DNA of 64,000 nucleotides from Sphaerochaeta associata (GTDB taxonomy: Bacteria; Spirochaetota; Spirochaetia; Sphaerochaetales; Sphaerochaetaceae). A program made the translations under genes and the position numbers. Shown piece after piece: positions 25,450 to 33,240 of the stretch. The notes under the pieces are model-generated. The model did no database searches, was not told the DNA's origin, and saw only the letters and a program-made list of their open reading frames with translations. Location: contig NZ_CP094929.1 of NCBI RefSeq assembly GCF_022869165.1, forward strand, positions 3,490,904 to 3,554,903, written 5' to 3'. Numbering within the stretch: the first letter of the stretch is position 1; each line of letters begins with the position of its first letter.

Positions 25450-25986
25450 TTAGTTTACGCTACACACGTCCTTCACCTTCTCGCTGAGCACTTGGATGAG
25501 CTTCGAGTGGTTTACCGTATCGAAGAACCTCTCCAAGTCCATGTCGACCACCCAGTCGTACCCCTCGTTTGCATTCGCGAGGCATTGCCTCAGTGCATCA
25601 AGGGCACCCCTCCCGGGTCGGAAGCCATAGCTGTGTTCACTGAATTCGGGTTCATAGATTTCGGACAGCACTTGGGCGATGGCTTGCTGCACCATCCTGT
25701 CCATGACCCTTGGGATTCCCAGGTTTCTCGTCTTGCCCCCTTCCTTAGGTATCTCCACCCTTAGGACCGGTTTGGGACGGTACTTCCCCTCCCGAATCTG
25801 CCCCTTGAGATTTTCGAGCCCCATCGCCGTTATCTGGCTGAGCAGCCCGTCCGTCCCGACACCGTCCACCCCGGCGCTCCCCTTGTTGGCGCACACTCTG
25901 TCGTACGCCTTCTGGAGGTTCCGGCTGTCCAGTATCCTTTCGAGCAAATCCGTTCGTTTTGCGTCGGTCGTGTTGTTTTCAGACAT
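25450..25986 (-). pseudogene. Group II intron reverse transcriptase/maturase, truncated
   Basis: The N-terminal 170 or so residues of an LtrA-like intron-encoded protein. RT blocks 0-3 are visible: GSAGVDGVGTDGL, YRPKPVLRVEIPK, TRNLGIPRVMDRMVQQAI, SEHSYGFRPGRGALDAL and DWVVDMDLERFFDTVNH. The sequence is cut just after SEKVKD at the IS21 boundary (about 25467), before the YADD catalytic motif and the maturase domain, and the few last codons are IS21 DNA. The likely start is the ATG at 25986. It cannot encode an active enzyme. Confidence 0.88.
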
Positions 25987-26518
25987 CCCACACCCTCTCG
26001 GCTCCCCCTGTCCACCTTCCACATTCCGTGCTTCCAGTGTCCCGGGTCTGCCACCACTACGTGTACAGGTTCTGCCGTCTTCGATAAGCGAGGTATCCTT
26101 CATTTACTACGTCCCTCCTGACGTTCCGGCCTTCAGGGTTTCCCCCTACTATGCCTTCATCTGACTTCTTGCAGAGACTGGCCCCTATTCTTGGTTATTC
26201 AGGGCTTTCGCCATCCTTGGCGTTGATAGCCTAGGCTCATCTGCAAGACCTCCTCGGGTAAGAACATCCTCTTTCCTTCCATCCGCCTGCCCCATTTACA
26301 CCCCCGGTTCCGTATAGCCTTCGGACTTCGGTTTGACTAGCAACCTTATCCACCGGGAAATGCCTTATGGGATTTCTGTTCGTCAGGCCAGAAGTTTGCC
26401 GCCGGCTTTCTTCAGATTCCTCCTCACAGAGGACACCCTTGCCCTTGGCTATGTACTTGGCGCTATCACCCGTACTCGGGACTTTCACCCTTTAGAGATA
26501 TGCTCATACCGAGCGCAC
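25467..26518 (-). mobile_element. Group II intron, 5' part only
   Basis: The RNA 5' end reads GTGCGCTCGGTATGAGC (from 26518 leftward), a typical bacterial group II intron start. It is followed by about 530 bases of structured, purine-rich domain I-IV sequence and the truncated maturase gene. The 3' half, including domains V and VI, has been removed at 25467. The stretch from 25987 to 26518 has no separate gene. The insertion point is 8 bases after a perfect hairpin that follows the GH28 stop codon. Confidence 0.85.
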
Positions 26519-26526
26519 TAGATACT

Positions 26527-26543
26527 GGTAAGCCAAGCTTACC
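26527..26543 (-). terminator. Hairpin after the GH28 gene, intron target
   Basis: A perfect 7-bp stem GGTAAGC / GCTTACC with a 3-base loop starts 2 bases after the GH28 stop codon. The group II intron begins 8 bases further on. Some group II introns (class C) are known to insert after terminator-like hairpins. The natural U-run, if any, is not visible. Confidence 0.6.
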
Positions 26544-26545
26544 AC

Positions 26546-27907
26546 CTATTCCTTGAGTTGTACCCCGTCCTCGACTATCAAGGCAGTCTCCACCCCCTCC
26601 ACCTGTACGTCATGCATGGACAGCTGCACATTTCTCAGCCTGATTCCCCTCCCTACGGGCTCGGGAAGGCCTTCATACATCTCACTCTCCTCAACAGGAG
26701 TAAGCCCTGTCTTGGCCACCGTGAAGGTGCAGTTGCGAATCACCAAATCCTTGATGGGTGCTTCAGGAAGACCGACGATGAAAGCCGCCGATGAGGTGGA
26801 ATCTTCACTGATGCAGTTTTCAATGACAACCTGTTCGATGCTCGGTGTTGTGGACGTGATCGCTTTCTTCTCCAATGAGAAATCCTCCTTATCGAGGCTG
26901 CCGCAACGGTAGTACATGTTCAAGGTGAGGGGACAAAGATTTCTCTTCATTCGTACTGATTCGAAATGAAGATTGGCAATGGCACCTCCTCGACCTCTTC
27001 GAGTCTTGATCCTGATACCCCTGTCGGTCCCATCGAACAAACAATCCCTTACTCTCACATCCCTGATGCCTGCAGCCGTCTCACTGCCGATGACAGCCCC
27101 TCCGTGGGCGCTCTTTACGGTGCATCCCTCGATGAGGACATCGGTGGTAGGCATGTTGGTGGCAACCCCATCGGGGCCGCTGCCGCTCTTCAGTGCAATA
27201 CCATCATCACCAACATCCACAAAGCACTCCTTGATGGTCACAAAACGACATGAATCGACATCGATTCCATCGGTATTGGGTGCATCCTTGGGATTGAGGA
27301 TGGTCAAACTCCGAAAAATGAGGTTTGTGCTGTACAGCGGATGCAACGTCCAGAATGGACTGTTCTGCAGGGTAAGACCTTCGAGTTTCACATTGTTGCT
27401 GTGAAGGATCTGCACCAAGGGAGGACGCAAAAACTGGCTCTGCCGCCCTCCTCCGCCACCGCTCTGGCTCTCATAACCGGGATTCAGGAGTGCAAGTTCG
27501 TGTTCCAAGGGGGAAACCGGCCCTTTCTGGCTGTTGCGCTTCCGATTTGCTGCTTCCCACCACCATCCGCCGTTTCCATCAAGGACGCCTTCACCGCGGA
27601 CGATTAGTCCATCTGCCTCCTCAATGAGCACGCAGGGGTGCATGCAGTAGCAATTCACCCCTTCCCATCGGGAGTACACCGGCCGATACAGCGTTTCATC
27701 TGCAATGAACTTGATGACTGCACCTTTATCCAGCTCAATGACCAGATTCTTTGCCCTGATATGCAACGGACCGGTCAGATAGGTTCCCTCCTCTAAGTGG
27801 AGCACTCCTCCCTCTGAGAGTGCACCGAAAGCCTTGACAAAGGCCTCACTATCATTATTCAGGCCATCGCCGACGGCCCCGAAGCTTCTCAACGTGTACT
27901 GTCGCAT
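26546..27907 (-). CDS. Glycoside hydrolase family 28 (polygalacturonase-like)
   Basis: A 453-residue right-handed beta-helix enzyme that hydrolyses galacturonan or related pectin fragments. The start MRQYTLRSFGAVGDGLNNDSEAF is the family N-terminus. Catalytic regions: NTDGIDVDSC (first Asp), VGDDGIALKSG (Asp pair), SAHGGAVIGSE (His) and GIRIKTRRGRGG (Arg-Lys pair), all intact between about residues 215 and 320. There is no signal peptide, so it probably acts in the cytoplasm on imported oligosaccharides. The ATG at 27907 has GAGGAGAG 4 bases upstream; longer starts lack one. It is divergent from the isomerase-like gene. Confidence 0.9.
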   Translation of the reverse strand: MRQYTLRSFGAVGDGLNNDSEAFVKAFGALSEGGVLHLEEGTYLTGPLHIRAKNLVIELDKGAVIKFIADETLYRPVYSRWEGVNCYCMHPCVLIEEADGLIVRGEGVLDGNGGWWWEAANRKRNSQKGPVSPLEHELALLNPGYESQSGGGGGRQSQFLRPPLVQILHSNNVKLEGLTLQNSPFWTLHPLYSTNLIFRSLTILNPKDAPNTDGIDVDSCRFVTIKECFVDVGDDGIALKSGSGPDGVATNMPTTDVLIEGCTVKSAHGGAVIGSETAAGIRDVRVRDCLFDGTDRGIRIKTRRGRGGAIANLHFESVRMKRNLCPLTLNMYYRCGSLDKEDFSLEKKAITSTTPSIEQVVIENCISEDSTSSAAFIVGLPEAPIKDLVIRNCTFTVAKTGLTPVEESEMYEGLPEPVGRGIRLRNVQLSMHDVQVEGVETALIVEDGVQLKE

Positions 27908-27926
27908 CTCACTCTCCTCACATTCC

Positions 27927-27955
27927 TTTACTTTTCCGATTATAGCACCTACAAT
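27927..27955 (+). promoter_or_regulatory. Promoter of the isomerase-like gene (leaderless)
   Basis: TTTACT (27927-27932), 17-base spacer, TACAAT (27950-27955). The ATG of the gene follows after 7 bases, where transcription would begin, and no Shine-Dalgarno sequence is present. The transcript is thus probably leaderless. Confidence 0.6.
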
Positions 27956-27962
27956 TCTCATC

Positions 27963-28841
27963 ATGAAACAGATAGGACTAAGAGCCCATGACCTGGGCAC
28001 ATTCAACTCCATCGAGGACCTCGCCAGCGAGGTCGGCAGATACGGAACCTCGATTCCCATCCAGCTGGCCCTCAAGAAGGTCCTGAGAAACGCCCCGGAC
28101 GCCAGTGCGTATACCGAGGCTTTCATCGTATCGATCCGAGAAGCACTTGCCGTCCACGGCTCCTACGTCGGCGTCTTCGGATGCTACATCAATCCAGTAC
28201 ATCCGGACAAGGCGGTACGGGACGAACAGTTGAGCAGATTCGAGAGCCACCTTAAGTATGCCAGGCTCCTCGGCTGTCCTCTCGTCGGAACAGAAACAGG
28301 CTCCCTTACTCCGGACTGCTCCTACAACCCGGACACCGCCGATCCAAAGGTTCTTGACGTCTTCTATCGAAGCATCGAGCGACTTTTGGAAGCTGCAGTC
28401 AAGTACGATGCCATCGTCGGGGTCGAGGCGGTAAGCAAGCAGCACACCATCAGTACCATTAAAAGAATGGCTGATTTGGTGGAAAAGTTCGACACCCCGC
28501 ACCTGAAGGTCATCTACGACCCGACCAACCTGGTTCCCTGGATCGGCATTGCCGAACAGGATGGCGCGTGTCGCGGAATTCCTTCACCCCAAGCACAGAA
28601 AGACTTTTTCTGCAGTGCGCTTGACGCCTTCGGCTCCAAGATTGCTGCAATCCACGTCAAAGATTACCGACTCAACGAGCAGGGCTTCAAGATCGGGGAC
28701 CTGACGGTAGGACAAGGGGTGCTCGACTGGAAGTTCCTCTTCTCCGAGCTCAGAAGAAGGAACATCGAAGTACCCGCCCTGCTTGAGGATTTGACTGTCT
28801 CCACCTTGAACGAGACCCTGGCTCTCCTACGAACATACTGA
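27963..28841 (+). CDS. Sugar phosphate isomerase/epimerase-like TIM barrel protein
   Basis: A 292-residue protein of the xylose-isomerase-like TIM barrel superfamily (AP_endonuc_2), whose members isomerise or epimerise sugars using a metal ion. Likely metal ligands sit in VGTETGSLT, AIVGVEAVSKQHT, LKVIYDPTNL and IAAIHVKDYRL, with the closing Glu in PALLEDLT. The ATG at 27963 begins MKQIGLRAHDLG and is 7 bases from the -10 box. It is divergent from the GH28 gene and may act on a sugar released by it, but the substrate is not identifiable. Confidence 0.8.
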   Translation: MKQIGLRAHDLGTFNSIEDLASEVGRYGTSIPIQLALKKVLRNAPDASAYTEAFIVSIREALAVHGSYVGVFGCYINPVHPDKAVRDEQLSRFESHLKYARLLGCPLVGTETGSLTPDCSYNPDTADPKVLDVFYRSIERLLEAAVKYDAIVGVEAVSKQHTISTIKRMADLVEKFDTPHLKVIYDPTNLVPWIGIAEQDGACRGIPSPQAQKDFFCSALDAFGSKIAAIHVKDYRLNEQGFKIGDLTVGQGVLDWKFLFSELRRRNIEVPALLEDLTVSTLNETLALLRTY

Positions 28842-28893
28842 AGCACGCCCTCATAGCGCTCAAGGCTCTTTAATGACACGTTTTTGTACAATT

Positions 28894-28919
28894 CAGCCCT
28901 TCTAGAACAGGAAGGGCTG
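28894..28919. terminator. Hairpin between convergent genes
   Basis: A perfect 9-bp stem CAGCCCTTC / GAAGGGCTG overlaps the stop codon of the thymidine kinase-like gene and faces the end of the isomerase-like gene (28841). There is no strong U-run on either strand, so it may end transcription only partly. Confidence 0.5.
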
Positions 28920-30044
28920 TGCGAATGAGACCGGACGCTTATTGTCTGCAAGCACCTTGGAGAGATAGGCGGTATCCAAATCCAAGTGCGAGACCAGACG
29001 AAGCAACAGTTCCTCGGGCACCAGGTTCTGCTCGCAGAACAGGAAAATGAGCGCCTTCTCGGCAATATTTTGCGGCTTGAGGGCGTTGAAGAAAATCTCC
29101 TCATCCCGCTTTCCCCTATACCGTTCACAGAAGTTCTGATAGAGCATCGAGTGCTCGATATCACCCTTGAGGGCGGAAAGCTCGGCAAGCAAGGGCTTCT
29201 CTTCCCCACGGGCGGCCATCTCCCCAAGCGGCTTGAGATGGAAAAAGGTGTACTCCTTGCCCGGCAGGTAGTGGTGCTCGTCACATCTGGCGGCGTAATT
29301 CGGTTCCAGGGAGCTGTCCTTGTGGGAATCACCCCCGACGATGATCAAAGGATCAAAGTAGAGAGCCGGACACTCCTGACCATCCACCTGATAGTAGCGA
29401 TACGTATAGAAGGCATCATTGATGCAGTCGGAATGCTCGCAATAGGCGGTCAGAGGAATGACGTCGGTGGCGATGTCAAGCATCAAGCGGGCGGTGGAGT
29501 TGAACAAATCCCGCCTGAAATTGAGGATCAGGGTGGGAAATATGAACATCACCCCCCGTTCATAACTGTGGTTGCGCACCACATACGCCAACCGCTCGTC
29601 AAAAAAGGAGGCCTCGTCGATGATGAACGTCCCCACGGTGGGGTTGTCGGCCAACACCTGCTCCAACCCGAAAGAGTCGCGTATTTTGGCGATATTCTGA
29701 CCACAGCTTACATAGCCGCTGCGATAGCAGAGTGCGTCCTCCGGATATTCGGTGAATCGGGCACCATCAATCTCGGAGCGGATGAAGAAGACCTTACGAC
29801 GGTCCACCTCACCGCTGCTGGTCAGCATCCTGACCTTCTCGCCCTTTTTCTGGGCAATGGCTGCATCACGCCAGACGCGAGCAGCAAATTCAGTTTTCCC
29901 GGACCCCATGGGCCCAATCAACAGGACCCGGCGTCCGGGCAGGGTAAAATCAAAATGGGAGAACGTATCGTGAACATCCAAGGTGGGAAATCCCAGGCTC
30001 TTGAGGAAATCCGTCCCCCCGCTCTTATGCTCAATTCGCCCCAT
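28902..30044 (-). CDS. Thymidine kinase-like protein with extended ends
   Basis: A 380-residue protein containing a type II thymidine kinase-like core, which would phosphorylate deoxythymidine in nucleoside salvage. The P-loop is [17 protein letters not shown] (about residue 43), Walker B is [13 protein letters not shown] (about residue 143), and the substrate lasso region is [11 protein letters not shown] with [13 protein letters not shown]. Normal type II enzymes have about 190-210 residues; this one has about 35 extra before the P-loop and over 120 after the core, whose function I do not recognise. It overlaps the end of deoC by 14 bases, so both are made together for deoxynucleoside use. 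Confidence 0.8.
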   Translation of the reverse strand: MGRIEHKSGGTDFLKSLGFPTLDVHDTFSHFDFTLPGRRVLLIGPMGSGKTEFAARVWRDAAIAQKKGEKVRMLTSSGEVDRRKVFFIRSEIDGARFTEYPEDALCYRSGYVSCGQNIAKIRDSFGLEQVLADNPTVGTFIIDEASFFDERLAYVVRNHSYERGVMFIFPTLILNFRRDLFNSTARLMLDIATDVIPLTAYCEHSDCINDAFYTYRYYQVDGQECPALYFDPLIIVGGDSHKDSSLEPNYAARCDEHHYLPGKEYTFFHLKPLGEMAARGEEKPLLAELSALKGDIEHSMLYQNFCERYRGKRDEEIFFNALKPQNIAEKALIFLFCEQNLVPEELLLRLVSHLDLDTAYLSKVLADNKRPVSFAQPFLF

Positions 30045-30696
30045 GCTGCCCCTCTACGATGGCAATGCTGGACGAAGCTCCAATCCGGGTGGCCCCTGCA
30101 TCGATCATGGCACGGGCATCGGCATAGGTGCGTACTCCGCCTGAAGCTTTTACACCCAGCTCCGCTCCGACAGCCTTTCTCATCAGCTTGATATCTTCCA
30201 CTGTAGCTCCTCCGGTTGAGAAGCCGGTTGATGTCTTTACGAAATCAGCACCACTGGCCTTGGCGAGCCTGCAGGCTCGTACCTTCTCTTCATCGGTAAG
30301 CAGGCAGGTCTCGATGATAACCTTCAGCGCCGCCTTTCCGCAGGCTGCCTTAACCATGGCAATATCATCCTGTACCAAATCATCATCGTGGTTCTTCAGG
30401 TATCCGATATTGATGACCATATCAACTTCGTCGGCTCCAGCCAACACCGCTTTCTTGGCCTCATAGGCCTTGCTTTCACTGGACATGGCGCCCAACGGGA
30501 ATCCAACCACGGTGCACACTTTCACCTCGCTCTTTTCCAAGAGCTTGGCGCACAAGGCAACCCAGCAACTGTTAACGCAGACTGATGCGAATTTGTACTG
30601 GTCTGCTTCCTTGCAAATCTGTTCAATCTTGTCGCGAGTCGCATTGGCAGCGAGCACCGTGTGGTCGATATACTTGGCGATATCATCTTGTTTCAT
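30031..30696 (-). CDS. deoC: Deoxyribose-phosphate aldolase
   Basis: A 221-residue class I aldolase that splits 2-deoxyribose 5-phosphate into acetaldehyde and glyceraldehyde 3-phosphate. The start [13 protein letters not shown] and the blocks [25 protein letters not shown] and [12 protein letters not shown] are typical. The Schiff-base lysine is in [15 protein letters not shown] (about residue 150) and the second active-site lysine in [10 protein letters not shown]. The ATG at 30696 follows GGAGG by 7 bases. The overlapping thymidine kinase-like gene downstream indicates deoxynucleoside salvage. Confidence 0.95.
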   Translation of the reverse strand: MKQDDIAKYIDHTVLAANATRDKIEQICKEADQYKFASVCVNSCWVALCAKLLEKSEVKVCTVVGFPLGAMSSESKAYEAKKAVLAGADEVDMVINIGYLKNHDDDLVQDDIAMVKAACGKAALKVIIETCLLTDEEKVRACRLAKASGADFVKTSTGFSTGGATVEDIKLMRKAVGAELGVKASGGVRTYADARAMIDAGATRIGASSSIAIVEGQHGAN

Positions 30697-30811
30697 TGGC
30701 AACCTCCAAAGCATCTGGTACTACTGCAAGCTTACTCCAAAAAGGGTGTGCAAGCAACGAGAATAGCATCCCAAGCTTGACGAAGGGAGGAGCACGCTAT
30801 ACCCTAGCACC

Positions 30812-31747
30812 ATGATTCTTCAAACCATCGAACAATACTATACCTGGGCTTTGATTGCCATCCTTTTGCTCAATTTTGCCCAGCGGAAAATTCCGGGAAC
30901 CACGAAAAAACGGTTCGCGACCATCTATCTTGCCTCCATCCTCCTGCTCTTCGAGGTAGGAGTGGTAACAATTTTGGCGAGGGAGCTGAACCATAACTGG
31001 GCTTGGCTGGTATTGGCACTCTGTGTCGTTCTCCTCTACGTGTTCAGAAACAAAGCCCTTCCCTTCAGACTGCATTGTGCATCTTGCAACAAACGTCTGG
31101 ATTTCAATCACATCATCGGTCATGACGACAACCTCTGCCAAAGCTGCTACAACACGGCTCATCCAGAAGAAGCGGTCAAGGAAGAAGCCAAGAAGCCGAA
31201 ACCCATTGATGAGCCTGCCGTAATCGACACCGACAAGGATGCTTCTTCGGTTGCACAAATCGACTGGGATCTTTGGGAACCGAAGGAAGTGTGTGTGATT
31301 ACCTACCTCTTTAGGGATGACCAAGTCCTCTTGATCGACAAGAAGACAGGCCTCGGCCGTGGTCTGGTCAACGCTCCTGGCGGCCATATCGAGGAAACCG
31401 AGACAGCCTTGGAAGCTGCAAAGCGGGAGTTCAAGGAAGAGACCCATTTGGAGGTGGACAACCTCAGACTCGTTGGAAAGCTCAACTTCCAGTTCCGTGA
31501 TGGATTGAGTGAACGCGGCTATGTCTACTTTGCCGATTCCTATACCGGAGAGATGCAGGAGACCGACGAGGCCCGTCCTTTCTGGTGTCCTGTCAGTGAA
31601 ATTCCCTACGACAAGATGTGGGAGGACGACCTGCATTGGCTGCCTCCCGCTCTCGAGGGAAAAAAGTTCGAGGGATTCTTCATCTTCGACGGACAGACCA
31701 TGGTGAACAAGAACGTCGTCTTTGAAGAGGACGATGAACAAGAGTGA
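30812..31747 (+). CDS. Membrane-anchored Nudix hydrolase with zinc-ribbon segment
   Basis: A 311-residue protein with three parts. Residues 10-85 hold about three hydrophobic helices; residues 86-113 hold CASCNKRLDFNH followed by CQSCYN (two Cys-X2-Cys pairs, a likely zinc ribbon); residues 150-290 are a Nudix domain with the complete box GGHIEETETALEAAKREF-KEET. The domain resembles MutT/8-oxo-dGTP-type enzymes that hydrolyse nucleoside diphosphate derivatives. A TATACC box ends 8 bases before the ATG with TTGACG upstream, so the message may be leaderless. It overlaps the aldo/keto reductase gene by 14 bases. Confidence 0.8.
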   Translation: MILQTIEQYYTWALIAILLLNFAQRKIPGTTKKRFATIYLASILLLFEVGVVTILARELNHNWAWLVLALCVVLLYVFRNKALPFRLHCASCNKRLDFNHIIGHDDNLCQSCYNTAHPEEAVKEEAKKPKPIDEPAVIDTDKDASSVAQIDWDLWEPKEVCVITYLFRDDQVLLIDKKTGLGRGLVNAPGGHIEETETALEAAKREFKEETHLEVDNLRLVGKLNFQFRDGLSERGYVYFADSYTGEMQETDEARPFWCPVSEIPYDKMWEDDLHWLPPALEGKKFEGFFIFDGQTMVNKNVVFEEDDEQE

Positions 31748-32639
31748 GCTAGGCCTGGGAACCTGGCAGTTCGGAGCCTCCTACGGGTTTTGGACCGACC
31801 AGGACCAAAGCGCCAGTCGTGCCGTCCTGCGCCTCGCCCTGAAGAGCGGCATCATACATTTCGATACCGCTCCCTCGTACGGAAACGGCTTGAGTGAACA
31901 ACTGCTGTCCTCGGTCTTGCAACCGAGAAACACGTTGCACGTGGCTTCCAAGTTCATGCCCAAGACGCCGGATCTGGTACGCAATGATGTGCTCAAGAGC
32001 CTGAGGCGGCTCAAGACCGAATATCTGGACATCCTCTACCTTCACTGGCCGAGCAGCGCGCTTACCATGAAACCCATCATGAGCGCCGCCTGCTCTCTCA
32101 TCAAGGAAGGATTGGTCAGAGAGGTGGGAGCGTGCAATATTCCACTCTCTTATCTGGCTGAATGGGAAGACCTCCCTCTCACCGTTTTGCAAATCCCCTG
32201 CTCTCTTCTCTGGGTGCGCTCGATGGACCAATACCGTCGGTATGCCTTCGACCACGGAATGAGGTTGGTCGGGTACAGTCCCCTGGGACTGGGACTTTTA
32301 GGAGGCAACCACTCCGGTGCGCCTGATGACGGGCGCAAGAACCTGTACGTATTCCGCCCTGAAGCCCATGTACAATTCCGTTCACTCTTGGATGAACTAG
32401 CCAGGCTCGCCGGACGCAAGGGATGTACAAGCGCCCAACTTGCACTCCTATGGGCAAGAAGCCAAGGATTTTCCACCATAGTTGCAGGGGCAAGAAACAA
32501 GGAGCAGCTGTCTCAGCTGCTGCAGACATCCAACCTTGAACTTGACGAAGAGGAGAAATCGTTGTTGGATGAAAGGGCCCGAACGCTCACTTGTTGTGCG
32601 CCTTCTTCTTGGGACAACTATTTTGGTCATAGGTGGTAG
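31734..32639 (+). CDS. Aldo/keto reductase
   Basis: A 301-residue NAD(P)H-dependent oxidoreductase with a TIM barrel. The catalytic tetrad is visible: Asp and Tyr in IHFDTAPSYGNG (about residue 45), Lys in VASKFMP (about residue 73) and His in LDILYLHWP (about residue 105). The C-terminal cofactor part is FSTIVAGARNKEQL. The ATG at 31734 overlaps the Nudix gene and is preferred over an in-frame TTG at 31722. The next gene starts 1 base after its stop. Substrate unknown. Confidence 0.9.
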   Translation: MNKSELGLGTWQFGASYGFWTDQDQSASRAVLRLALKSGIIHFDTAPSYGNGLSEQLLSSVLQPRNTLHVASKFMPKTPDLVRNDVLKSLRRLKTEYLDILYLHWPSSALTMKPIMSAACSLIKEGLVREVGACNIPLSYLAEWEDLPLTVLQIPCSLLWVRSMDQYRRYAFDHGMRLVGYSPLGLGLLGGNHSGAPDDGRKNLYVFRPEAHVQFRSLLDELARLAGRKGCTSAQLALLWARSQGFSTIVAGARNKEQLSQLLQTSNLELDEEEKSLLDERARTLTCCAPSSWDNYFGHRW

Positions 32640-32640
32640 G

Positions 32641-33240
32641 ATGCATATACTCTTGGAACAGGCGACATGCGAGATAGAGGTGAAGAAATCACGTTTCATC
32701 GCCATCGCATCACCGTTATCCGACCTGTCGCAAATCAAGGAAATAGTGAATCAGTGCAGAATGGAACACCCACTTGCCAACCATGTCGTACATGCAGCGG
32801 TCCTGGGACCGAAGGGAGATCTCTACAGCTACAGCGACGACCACGAGCCGAAGAATACCGCCGGCAGACCTGCCCTGGAGGTACTCAAGGGCAGCGGTGT
32901 CACCAACATCCTGGTTCTGGTCATACGCTATTTCGGCGGTACGCTGCTCGGCACCGGAGGCTTGGTGAAAGCCTATGCCGACAGCGTCAAGGAAGTGCTG
33001 AAAATCATCAAGACCGAACCCTTGATCGATAAGACATCATTTCATATATCGATGCCCTATCACTTATACGAGCCCATCAAGAAGCAATTGATCGAGGCTC
33101 AAGCGACCATCGATTCAGAGGAATTCACTGTGGAGGTTACGTTGACGGGAACCATTCCTTCCTCCTCATATCCCACATGTGCCGCTACCATTTTCGACCT
33201 TTCCAACGGGAGTTGTGCTCTCAACCCTATCGATGCGTAA
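32641..33240 (+). CDS. yigZ: YigZ/IMPACT-family protein
   Basis: A 199-residue protein of the UPF0029/IMPACT family. The hallmark region is DDHEPKNTAGRPALEVLKGS followed by VTNILVLVIRYFGGTLLG (about residues 62-105), then GLVKAYADSVKEVL. The C-terminal DUF1949-like ferredoxin fold follows. Bacterial members are linked to translation or ribosome function but the reaction is not established. The ATG at 32641 with GGTAGG upstream is 1 base after the reductase stop. Its 3' end overlaps the convergent peptidase gene by 14 bases. Confidence 0.9.
   Translation: MHILLEQATCEIEVKKSRFIAIASPLSDLSQIKEIVNQCRMEHPLANHVVHAAVLGPKGDLYSYSDDHEPKNTAGRPALEVLKGSGVTNILVLVIRYFGGTLLGTGGLVKAYADSVKEVLKIIKTEPLIDKTSFHISMPYHLYEPIKKQLIEAQATIDSEEFTVEVTLTGTIPSSSYPTCAATIFDLSNGSCALNPIDA

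Larger units (their letters stand above)
22581..25466 (-). mobile_element. IS21-family element with an extra third gene
   Basis: The proposed ends are TGTGTTTTGTCAAGC (from 22581) and, on the other strand, TGTGTAGCGTAAACT (from 25466). They agree at 24 of the first 36 positions and begin TG as IS21 ends do. Inside each end the stretch TTGGTCT(A/G)ATCAC and then GGGAAATTCCCGGG recurs, matching the multiple terminal repeats of this family. It carries istA, istB and a small third gene. No target duplication is seen: the left flank is an IS1634-type pseudogene and the right flank a group II intron, each cut at the element. Confidence 0.8.

Noticed and set aside
28986..30191. A 401-codon open frame on the plus strand
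   Set aside because: It is antisense to the thymidine kinase-like gene, whose P-loop and Walker B motifs are clear. No ribosome site or motif supports it.
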